Shown here: piece after piece, positions 9,109 to 16,636 of the stretch
Layout: every line of letters begins with the position of its first letter
How positions within the stretch are numbered: the stretch's first letter is position 1
Source: CAZHGD01 sp964531735
GTDB lineage: Bacteria > Armatimonadota > UBA10988
Direction of reading: 5' to 3'
DNA length: 64,000 nucleotides
Assembly: GCA_964531735.1 (NCBI GenBank)
Contig: CAZHGD010000016.1
Span: forward strand, 3,663-67,662
Translations under genes and position numbers: made by a program
The notes under the pieces: model-generated
The model's input: only the letters and a program-made list of their open reading frames with translations
What the model was told of the DNA's origin: nothing
Databases searched by the model: none

Positions 9109-10620
9109 TCACTGCTTCTGGATGAAGACCGGGTTGCTGTAGAACCAGAGGTCGGCCCAGGCATCGGCCGCGGTGTTGCTGCTCTGACCGTTGTTGTCCA
9201 TGAGCGGGTTGCCCTGGGCATCGGTCTGGCCGGCCACGCCGACGGCCAAGTTGGTGCCACGCAGGCGCAGGTACTGCTTGCCTGACAAGCCGGTCAGCGT
9301 GAACGTGATCGTGCCGCCCGTGGTGGCGCCGCCCCAGTCGGCCGGCCTGAAGGTCTTGACGACCCGCGTGGTGGTGTTGGTGTCCTGCCTGACGCCGGTC
9401 ACCGCGCCGACGATGAGGTCGATGTGGTCGACCATCGGGCTGTCACCGTGCTGGTTGGTGGGCGGCGAAGAGAAGGTGATGGTCACCGTTGCCGCGGACG
9501 CCGTGGTAGTCAGCGTGCTGCCCATGTCGGCGGCCGAGAGACTATCCGAGACCGAGAAGTCGAGGCGGTTGATCAGGTCGCCCTGGACCGCGAACATGTT
9601 GCCCGAGCGCATCCCGTCGACCAGGTTCTGGGCGGCATTCGAGGTGGCGGCCACATAGGTCTTGGCATACTCGCCGGGCCAGAAGTCGGCGGTGCTGGAC
9701 GGGTCATGGAAGTCGGAGTTGACCACGATCCAGAACCGGCGCCCCTCGCCCAGCAGCGCATCCCAGACGCCGCCGACGGTGGCTGTCAGGTAGTCGGCGC
9801 CACCGTAGGTGCGCTGCTTCGGGTCGCTGTAGATGTAGCCACCGCGGTTGGCCTCTTTCTGGTGGCCGGGGAAGCCTTCCATGCCGAAGCAGACATCCGG
9901 AGCGGCGTCGTTCAGGTCGCGGATGTCCTGAATCGTGTAGAGCAGCCTCCGCGACGGGTGGTTGAGCAGCGCGTAGCTCTTGCCCGCGTAGTTGGCTTGC
10001 AGCCACTTGAGGCCGTCGATGGCCTTCTGGTGCGTGGTCGAGGCGGTCTTGCCCGAGATCCCGAGCTCGGCGTCGCTGGTGGTGCCGGTGTCGTGCTGGT
10101 CGAACAGGTACTCGAACCGCGCCACCGGGACGCCGTCGGTCTCGTCGACGATGCCGACCGAGGCATGCTCGTGGGTCGGCACGTTCCATTCGACGCCCTG
10201 GATGATGGTCTTGGTCGGGTACGCGGCCCGCAACGTCCGCAGCAGCGGGTGCGAGTAGTCGCGTAGCGACTGCCAGCGCCACATGCGGCCGGCGGCCGGG
10301 TTGCCCAGGAACGTGGGCGCGGGGCTGACGGCCGACCACAGGCTGCCCTCCGGGTCGTGCGTGAAGGCGCCGCCGTGTTCCGAGTTGGCGATGAAGTCCA
10401 AGCCATGCCGGTTGAGCGAGTTGTCGAGCACCACCGTCTGCTTCTGGGTGCCGTCGCTCAACCACGTGTGAGTGTGGATGTCGCCGGTGAACCAGCTTCG
10501 CGTGGGCACGACGGGACCGCTGTTCTTGCTACCACAGCCGCTCAGACAAGTCGCGGCCAACAGCGCGACAGCGGCTCCGCGAGCGAACCGCGGTGGTTGG
10601 CGGACAGTACTTGGCATCAC
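9109..10620 (-). CDS. PHP-domain lipoprotein (metal-dependent phosphoesterase-like)
   Basis: About 503 residues. The start is GTG at 10620 or the adjacent ATG at 10617; AAGGAG lies seven bases before the GTG. The N-terminus is a lipoprotein signal peptide with lipobox LSGC (Cys about residue 29), so the protein should be anchored to a membrane. DIHTHTWLSDGT (about 47-58) is the first metal-binding motif of the PHP phosphoesterase family. IANSEHGG and NSDFHDP supply further His, Glu and Asp ligands. A beta-rich C-terminal domain (about 370-500) follows the catalytic part. It is the last gene of a four-gene minus-strand operon, 15 bases after the GH28-like gene. Family knowledge suggests a trinuclear-metal hydrolase acting on phosphoesters; the substrate is unknown. 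A role in dephosphorylating modified sugars is inference. Confidence 0.88.
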   Translation of the reverse strand: MMPSTVRQPPRFARGAAVALLAATCLSGCGSKNSGPVVPTRSWFTGDIHTHTWLSDGTQKQTVVLDNSLNRHGLDFIANSEHGGAFTHDPEGSLWSAVSPAPTFLGNPAAGRMWRWQSLRDYSHPLLRTLRAAYPTKTIIQGVEWNVPTHEHASVGIVDETDGVPVARFEYLFDQHDTGTTSDAELGISGKTASTTHQKAIDGLKWLQANYAGKSYALLNHPSRRLLYTIQDIRDLNDAAPDVCFGMEGFPGHQKEANRGGYIYSDPKQRTYGGADYLTATVGGVWDALLGEGRRFWIVVNSDFHDPSSTADFWPGEYAKTYVAATSNAAQNLVDGMRSGNMFAVQGDLINRLDFSVSDSLSAADMGSTLTTTASAATVTITFSSPPTNQHGDSPMVDHIDLIVGAVTGVRQDTNTTTRVVKTFRPADWGGATTGGTITFTLTGLSGKQYLRLRGTNLAVGVAGQTDAQGNPLMDNNGQSSNTAADAWADLWFYSNPVFIQKQ

Positions 10621-10635
10621 TGGCAGGCTCCTTGG

Positions 10636-12081
10636 TCAGCCGACGACTTGGGTGTCCCAGCCCTCGCGCAGCGGCTCGACGCGGAGACCCGCCGTGTCGA
10701 GCTCGGAAACCCGCCGCGCGCAGAGGCCGCTCTGCCAGTCGCCGGTCGCGCCGTCCCAGCGGATGCGTGCGTTGCGGAAGCTGACGCCGGCGGCGTCGCG
10801 CAGCGTCAGCGCGTGCGGCACCCAACCGGCCGCCGAACCGTAGATGCCGAGGGTGTCGGGCAGGTCGGCGGCGTCCGCGGGCAGGTCGCCGGTGACCGCG
10901 AAGTCGACGTTGTCGAAGACCAGGTCGCGCAGCGGCAGGTCGGGCCGCCCGAGCAGGCAACTGCCTTGGGTACTGCGCACGCGCAGATTCGAGAACAGCA
11001 GGTCGCGAATACCCGCCGGTGGCGTCGCACCGCGGCAGATGGTGGCGGTCAGGCCCTTGCGGGCGCCGTCGATCAGGATGTTCGAAAAGACCATCCGCTC
11101 TATCGCCGGACCATGGTGGATGACCACCGGCGTGTGCAGGTTCTCGCCGGTGCAGATGAAGTCGATGCCGAGCATGGCCTGCTTGATGACCAGGTTGTTG
11201 AACACCATGTCGCCCAGTCGCCCGTCGGCGCCGTAGCCGATGCGGATGCCCGAGCAGGCTGAGGACAGCACGCAGTCGCTGACGGTGATGTTCCGGCACT
11301 GCGGCTCCACCGGCCAGAGGCCGGTCCAGTTGGTGTAGAAGCAGATGGCGTCGTCCTCGGAGTCGATCTGGCAGCCGCAGATGACCACGCCGTCCGAGCT
11401 GACCACATGAATGCCGTCGCCATTGCGGGATGGCCCGGTGACGATCCGCAGCGCCGAGAGGCGCGCGTGCCGGCAGCCGTGCAGATACACGGCGAAGAAC
11501 GGGTTGTGCCGGATGTCGACCTCGTGGACGACGACCTCCTGGCACTCCCAGAAGGCGACCACCGGCCCCGGCCGCCAGTCCTGCACACCGACCAGTCGGC
11601 GCTGGCCGTCGGCGGTGTCCTCCCAGCGCATGAAGTGCTCGGTGCCGCCCTCGATGCGGCCCGGCCCGACGATGCTGACGTTGGTGCAGCGCTGGGCGAC
11701 CAACAGCGACTGGTCGAAGTTGAACGGCCAGCCGCGCTGGCGGAACAGGCCGTCACCGGCCAGGATGGCCCGGTACGCGTCGGCATTCTCGCTGCCGGCC
11801 AGCACCGCTTCGGGTTCCAGCAACCGCCGATAGTCGGCCGGGTCGCCGCTGGCCTGGATCACCGCACCGGCGGTCAGGTGCAGACGCACGTGACTGCGCA
11901 GCTCGATGGTGCCGCAGAGGTACTGGCCGGCGGGCACCACCACCGTGCCGCCGCCGCGCTCGGCGGCAAAGTCGATGGCGCGCTGAATGGCCGGATGGTC
12001 TCTGGTGGTCCCGTCGCCCATCGCGCCGAAGGCGCGGACGTCGATCAGGCCGGCGTGGGGGGTTGGTTCAGATGCGGCCAT
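10636..12081 (-). CDS. GH28-like beta-helix protein lacking part of the catalytic set, no signal peptide
   Basis: 481 residues, start ATG at 12081 with AGGAG nine bases upstream. The N-terminus (DVRAFGAMGDGTTRD, then AIDFAAERGGGTVVVPAG) is the classic opening of GH28/pectate-lyase-3 beta-helix enzymes. In the active-site region NGDG (220-223) and SEDD (Asp243-Asp244) keep the three GH28 aspartates. The family's G-H-G histidine and R-I-K motif are not found: the corresponding stretch reads SGIRIGYG, and no R-I-K follows. No signal peptide is visible, although the flanking operon genes encode exported proteins. It could be a cytoplasmic glycosidase of altered specificity or a non-catalytic relative. 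It lies 15 bases downstream of the large glycosidase gene and 15 bases upstream of the lipoprotein gene, in the same operon. Confidence 0.85.
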   Translation of the reverse strand: MAASEPTPHAGLIDVRAFGAMGDGTTRDHPAIQRAIDFAAERGGGTVVVPAGQYLCGTIELRSHVRLHLTAGAVIQASGDPADYRRLLEPEAVLAGSENADAYRAILAGDGLFRQRGWPFNFDQSLLVAQRCTNVSIVGPGRIEGGTEHFMRWEDTADGQRRLVGVQDWRPGPVVAFWECQEVVVHEVDIRHNPFFAVYLHGCRHARLSALRIVTGPSRNGDGIHVVSSDGVVICGCQIDSEDDAICFYTNWTGLWPVEPQCRNITVSDCVLSSACSGIRIGYGADGRLGDMVFNNLVIKQAMLGIDFICTGENLHTPVVIHHGPAIERMVFSNILIDGARKGLTATICRGATPPAGIRDLLFSNLRVRSTQGSCLLGRPDLPLRDLVFDNVDFAVTGDLPADAADLPDTLGIYGSAAGWVPHALTLRDAAGVSFRNARIRWDGATGDWQSGLCARRVSELDTAGLRVEPLREGWDTQVVG

Positions 12082-12096
12082 GCTGTCACGCTCCTG

Positions 12097-15000
12097 CTAC
12101 TGCAAAACGGCGATGCCCCAGCGATGGGGCTGGTCGGCGGCGCGCTCCGACTTCGGCAGTGGCCAGTATAGCTCGCCGTTGCCACGCGCGCCGGGCACGG
12201 TCAGGTTCAGGTTCAGGCCCAGCTTGCGCCCGGCCTGCGCCACGAAGCCCTTCAGCGACGCCGCCGGGATGAGCGCTTCCAGCAGGTAGCCGTCGGCGGT
12301 GCGGGCCGCGTGGGAGCTGACCCCCGGCAGGTCGAACTGCGTGGCGGCCAACTCGCCGCCGCGCTTCCACTGGCCCAGGTAGGCGCGCTGCTGGTCGACC
12401 AGCGGGCAGAGCCAGAACTGGTGGTCGCCCACCTGGTAGGCGGGCCGGGGCTGCTTGTGGTTGGCCGTGTCGACGAACAGCTCCAGGCAGTCCTGCGCCC
12501 AGAACGACCGCGGGTCGGTCACGCGCGCGGTGGACGGGGCCACGCGGCCGGCCACGTAGAGCCCGGCCTCGCCGTAGCCGAGCCACAGCTCGCCACGGGT
12601 GGCGGCGCCGGTCCGACCGAGCGCCCAGTCGGGCAGCTTGGCGGCGGCCGGCCAGTCGCCCAGGTCGCCGTCCATCTTCAGCCCGATCACCCGCGGCACG
12701 GTCAGTAGGCCGGGCGCCAGGCCGGCCTGGGCCAGCACTTGGCCTGCCGGTGTGGCGACCGTCACCTGGGCGCGTTCGCCGGCTGCCCATTCCGCGGTCC
12801 AACTGACCTGGAACTGCGCGGTGGCGCTGCCGCCGGCCGGGATGTCGCTGACCGTCAGCCGCGCCGGCTCAACGCGCCAGGAGCGGGGCACCGTGGCCGT
12901 CAACGCGTAGCTCGCCGGCCGGCGGCGGCGGTTGTGGACGGTCACCGCCACCGTCTGCGGACCGGGTTCGCCGGTGAGGGCGGGCACCTTCAGGTCGGCC
13001 GCGGCCGCGACCATCACCTGCGTGGTGAGTGTCCGCCGCAGGGCGCCTTCGGTGACCTCGACGGTCACCTCGTGCTGGCCCGCGCCCGCCTGCGGCGCGA
13101 TGGTCACGCTCACCGGTGCTGTCTGCTCAGTGCCCGGCGCGGCCTGGAGCGGGGCGCCGGCCGGCTGCACCGTCCAGCCGTCGGGGGCCCGCACGGCCAG
13201 GGACGCGGCGATGGGCGCGCTACGGTTGTTGCTGGCCACGGGCTCGATGGTCAGCGTGTCGCCGGCCGTGGCGCTGACCAAACGCGGTGACCGCAGGCGG
13301 TAGGCGGTCTGCCGGTAGAGCGGGTCGGCATCGCTCAGGCCGACGATCCAGAGCGGTGTGATGTCCAGCTCATGACGCCGGCCGGGCAACGGGTTGGCGT
13401 ACAGGTCGTAGACCTGCCCGCTGCCGAACTCCACCGTCACCGGTTGCGCGCCGGGCGCCAGGCGGAAGGCACAGGCCACCAACTGCCCGCCGCACCGGAA
13501 GACGTGGCCCATGGCGCCGGGTGCCGGCTCGAAGGTGCCCACCGGTGTGGGCGCGGGCAACAGGTGGGCCAGGGCTGCCATCGCCGCCGCGGCCGGCTTC
13601 GGCTCGTCACGCGGATCGAGCAGGCCGCAACCGTCGAAGAACTGCTTCGGCTGGTCCTTGGTGTCGCGGTGCCAGTACCAGAACATCTTGCTCAGGCCGG
13701 CCTGCAGGCCCAGGGCGAACCCGCGTTGCAGGTAGGCGGCCTGTTCGCGTTCACTGACGACGTGGCCGGCCAGCGTGTCCCAGCCGAACTCGGTCACCCA
13801 GGCCTGGCGCGGCCGGCCGTCGCTGCGAGCGGCGGCGACGAAGTCGCGGCAGACGTCGTCGAGCATCGCCGGCGGCAGGCCCTCCTGCCCGACGTTGGCG
13901 TTCTCGGTGGCCACCTCGGGCGGGTCCACGCCGCAGTAGAAGTGGCCGTTGACCACGTCGATGCCATCGAAGCTGTGGTTGCCGACGCTCCGGCGCACCC
14001 ATTCGGGGTGCAGGCCGGCGGTGCCCTGTTCCACCGTGAGCAGCTTCGGCTCGACCAGCTTCACCGCCGCAGCGAAGGTGCGGTGGTAGCCGTCGTAGCT
14101 GGCCCAGCCGCGCTTGGCCTCCTCGCGGCCGTGGGCGTAGTCGTACTCGTTGTCCAGTTCCCAGGCCACGTACTGCGGGAAGTGCGTCACGATGCCCAGC
14201 AGGTCACTGCGCCATTGCCGATCGGGTTGCAGCCGGCCGGCCTTCACCGACGCGCCGATGCCGCCGGCCAGGCAGGGCAGCAACACCAGACCGGCGTCCT
14301 GGATCGCCTGGTCCAGCTTCGGGTAGTACGGCCAGCCGGCGTAGCGTTGGTCCTCACCGCGAGCCCGTAGCAGCCACTCGAAGTTGTAGGCGTAGTCGCG
14401 CACCCAGGTGAACCCCAGGCGGGCGATGCCGCGGTAGTCCAGTCCTGGTTGCCCGCCGTGGATGTTCAGCCCGTATGGGCCGGCGACCTTCTCTGCCCAG
14501 GTGCGTGGCGGCGGCGCCGGGGTGTAGGCGAAGCGACTGGTGCGTTGGAGGGCGGTGCCCGCGCCGAAGGAGACGGTCAGTCGGAGCGTGTAGGCGCCGA
14601 ACCGTGGCGGCGCCCACTCGATCACCTCGCGGCGCACGTCGTTGAGGCGCACGGCCACCTCGCGCCCGATCAGCTCGCGGCCCTCACTGTCGCGCACCTG
14701 CCAGGCCAGCGAGCCGGCCAGTTCGCGGCCGAGCCAGCTATCGGCCACGACGGTGTAGCGCACGGGCGAGCCGGGCTGGAACAGGTTGCTCGGGACGTTG
14801 GTGTTGGCGCTCAAGCTGAGCAGCGTCGCGGGGTCGGACACGCCGCCGATGTCGGTCTCGACCTGGAGCTGTCCGAGGCGCAGCACCGCCTCGCCGGCGG
14901 CGTTCTGCCGGCTCCAGTTGTGCCCGGCCACACCGGCCAACTGCACCGGCTGCGCCCAGTCGGCCGGGATGGTGAAGTCCAGCCGCACCCACTGCCCCGG

Positions 15001-15465
15001 CTCCGTGCGCAGACCCCAGTCGAGTCGCTTGCCGGCCACGCTATCGCGCCCCTGAGCGTCCTTGAACTGCACCAGCCAGTGGTACTCGGGCTGCACCGCC
15101 TTGACCCACACGCTGAGCCGCCGCAGGCGGCCGGGGATGGGTCCGCCGACGGGCGCCATCGCGCCGGACTGGAAGCCCTTGCCTTCGTACCGGACGCCGA
15201 ACTCGACGGCGCCATAGGCGGCCTGCGGCGCACGGTCGTCGGTGGCGCCGATTCGCCCGGCGGCGCTGTTCCAGGCACCGAGGCTCCAAGTCTCGGCGCC
15301 ACCGGCCAACAGGTCGCGCCTGACGAGCAGTTCAGCGGCGGGCACGCGGCAACACACCAGCGCAATCACGGTCAGCCAGGCCAGGCGCAACGGCGGCGCT
15401 CCCAGGTTCATGGGCCGCGCTTTGGCGCTGGCGCAGGAAGTTCCTGCCGGCCGGGCGTGCGTCAT
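12097..15465 (-). CDS. Large secreted clan GH-A glycosidase-like protein with NEW3-like and CBM9-like domains
   Basis: 1122 residues from the ATG at 15465, which overlaps the stop of the upstream URO-D gene as ATGA, implying translational coupling. An internal ATG at 15411 would give a shorter signal peptide (MNLGAPPLRLAWLTVIALVC) and is the main alternative start. Order of domains: jelly-roll region (about 45-205), beta-sandwich (215-315), TIM barrel (325-640) with acid/base candidate in WELDNE (Glu440) and nucleophile candidate in VTEFGWD (Glu559). After these come two beta-sandwich repeats resembling NPCBM-associated NEW3 domains (about 720-910) and a C-terminal CBM9-like module (about 930-1122). 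The two glutamates placed this way are what clan GH-A retaining glycosidases (GH5/GH39-like) use. It should hydrolyse an extracellular polysaccharide; the substrate cannot be told. Confidence 0.87.
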   Translation of the reverse strand: MTHARPAGTSCASAKARPMNLGAPPLRLAWLTVIALVCCRVPAAELLVRRDLLAGGAETWSLGAWNSAAGRIGATDDRAPQAAYGAVEFGVRYEGKGFQSGAMAPVGGPIPGRLRRLSVWVKAVQPEYHWLVQFKDAQGRDSVAGKRLDWGLRTEPGQWVRLDFTIPADWAQPVQLAGVAGHNWSRQNAAGEAVLRLGQLQVETDIGGVSDPATLLSLSANTNVPSNLFQPGSPVRYTVVADSWLGRELAGSLAWQVRDSEGRELIGREVAVRLNDVRREVIEWAPPRFGAYTLRLTVSFGAGTALQRTSRFAYTPAPPPRTWAEKVAGPYGLNIHGGQPGLDYRGIARLGFTWVRDYAYNFEWLLRARGEDQRYAGWPYYPKLDQAIQDAGLVLLPCLAGGIGASVKAGRLQPDRQWRSDLLGIVTHFPQYVAWELDNEYDYAHGREEAKRGWASYDGYHRTFAAAVKLVEPKLLTVEQGTAGLHPEWVRRSVGNHSFDGIDVVNGHFYCGVDPPEVATENANVGQEGLPPAMLDDVCRDFVAAARSDGRPRQAWVTEFGWDTLAGHVVSEREQAAYLQRGFALGLQAGLSKMFWYWHRDTKDQPKQFFDGCGLLDPRDEPKPAAAAMAALAHLLPAPTPVGTFEPAPGAMGHVFRCGGQLVACAFRLAPGAQPVTVEFGSGQVYDLYANPLPGRRHELDITPLWIVGLSDADPLYRQTAYRLRSPRLVSATAGDTLTIEPVASNNRSAPIAASLAVRAPDGWTVQPAGAPLQAAPGTEQTAPVSVTIAPQAGAGQHEVTVEVTEGALRRTLTTQVMVAAAADLKVPALTGEPGPQTVAVTVHNRRRRPASYALTATVPRSWRVEPARLTVSDIPAGGSATAQFQVSWTAEWAAGERAQVTVATPAGQVLAQAGLAPGLLTVPRVIGLKMDGDLGDWPAAAKLPDWALGRTGAATRGELWLGYGEAGLYVAGRVAPSTARVTDPRSFWAQDCLELFVDTANHKQPRPAYQVGDHQFWLCPLVDQQRAYLGQWKRGGELAATQFDLPGVSSHAARTADGYLLEALIPAASLKGFVAQAGRKLGLNLNLTVPGARGNGELYWPLPKSERAADQPHRWGIAVLQ

Positions 15466-16463
15466 GGCTCGCCGACGATGACCAGGCGCCGGCCCCCGGT
15501 GATGCCGATGGCCGACGCGGCGGACATCCCGGGACCGGGGTTCAGGTAGATGATCTGGTCCTCGCGCAGGCCGTCGAAGTACTCGCCGAGGTCAGCGGCG
15601 GCGCGGTCATTGACCTGCACGGCGCGCAGCGACCGCATGGCGCGCCAGGCGGCCAGGTGCTGGGTGTGGGCGCCGCAGAGGTGGATCATGCCGCCGTGCG
15701 GGTAGCAGTTCAGCAGAGCGTCGTCCAGCGGGGCGACGAACCGCGCGTAGCTGTCGCCGGAGAGCAGTTGCGTCGAGCAACCGCACAACTGGCCGAAGCC
15801 GGGCGGCTGGCAGCGACCCGCCGGCACGACCGGCTGGAGCCGGTGCATCGGCAGCCGCTCGAGGTACCAGCGGTGCATTTGGCACAGCACCGCGTTGATC
15901 ACGCTCAGGTCGTGCGCCGCCGCCGCGGGCTCGGTGAGGAGGGCCAGCAGGAGACGCTCGCCATAGAGGTTGATGGCGACGTTCAAGGCACTGGCGATGA
16001 CGGGCAGGCCGAACAGCGGCAGGCGGGTTGGTGTGGCCAGGAACGCCTCGGCCACGGCGCAGGTGCGTTGCCACAGCGCGTTGGTGGCCAGCGGCGGCGC
16101 GGTCAGCGCGCCGATGGGCGAGGTGAGGGGCGACGACCACCATTGCCCTTCGTAGAACCGCACCACCGCGCCGAACAGATGGTCGACGAGGTGGACGCCG
16201 AACGGCTCGTAGCTCAGGCACAGCGGCCGGAAGACCTGCGCGTCGGCGACGCGGTGCGCCTGCTCGGCCAGGTGCCCGAGCGCCTCGGCCAGCCATGGCC
16301 CCGGCGCCACGCCGGGTTGCGTCGTGGCCACCGAGACGCCATTCAGGTAGCACGGTCCGTCGGCGAGCCGGCCGGCGAACAGCGCCGACAGGCGCGCCAT
16401 CTGCCGCTGGTGAGCGGCCAGGAGGTCGCGATCGTCGAGTGCGTCCAGGCCGGCACCACTCAT
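15462..16463 (-). CDS. Uroporphyrinogen-decarboxylase-family (URO-D) protein heading a glycosidase operon
   Basis: 333 residues from the ATG at 16463, with GAGG eight bases upstream. A longer frame extends upstream but is Arg-rich and would overlap the divergent gene's control region. The fold signature near the C-terminus (GGMIHLCGAHTQH, then IIYLNPGPG) belongs to the URO-D/MtaA/CmuA superfamily. The haem-type substrate arginines are not evident, so a true HemE role is unlikely. Relatives of this kind often act as cobalamin- or methyl-linked methyltransferases, or have unknown roles beside sugar-degradation genes. The stop overlaps the start of the secreted glycosidase gene by four bases, so the two are made together. 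A role in modifying or demethylating a sugar taken up after extracellular hydrolysis is inference. A second member lies at 33329-34315. Confidence 0.8.
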   Translation of the reverse strand: MSGAGLDALDDRDLLAAHQRQMARLSALFAGRLADGPCYLNGVSVATTQPGVAPGPWLAEALGHLAEQAHRVADAQVFRPLCLSYEPFGVHLVDHLFGAVVRFYEGQWWSSPLTSPIGALTAPPLATNALWQRTCAVAEAFLATPTRLPLFGLPVIASALNVAINLYGERLLLALLTEPAAAAHDLSVINAVLCQMHRWYLERLPMHRLQPVVPAGRCQPPGFGQLCGCSTQLLSGDSYARFVAPLDDALLNCYPHGGMIHLCGAHTQHLAAWRAMRSLRAVQVNDRAAADLGEYFDGLREDQIIYLNPGPGMSAASAIGITGGRRLVIVGEP

Positions 16464-16552
16464 CGGCCCGCCTCGCTGTGTCGGCAGCGGCTTTGGTCGT
16501 GGCGGCCCGCCCTCCTGCCGGCGGGCCGCCGCGCCGGAGCCGCCAGAATCGG

Positions 16553-16581
16553 TTGTGGCGCGCCGTCCGGCATGGTACAGT
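16553..16581 (+). promoter_or_regulatory. Possible sigma70-type promoter for the pentapeptide-repeat gene
   Basis: TTGTGG (16553-16558), a 17-base spacer and TACAGT (16576-16581) lie 55 bases before the ATG at 16637, in a divergent intergenic space. The -35 match is poor, so confidence is low. Confidence 0.3.
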
Positions 16582-16636
16582 CGGCGTGGTTGTCGGGTGG
16601 CAACGCGACGTCGGCGCAGTCGTGGGGAGCAGCGTG

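Noticed and set aside
15462..16463. HemE (haem biosynthesis) for the URO-D proteins
   Set aside because: Motifs fit the MtaA/CmuA-like branch, there are two copies, and no haem genes are nearby.
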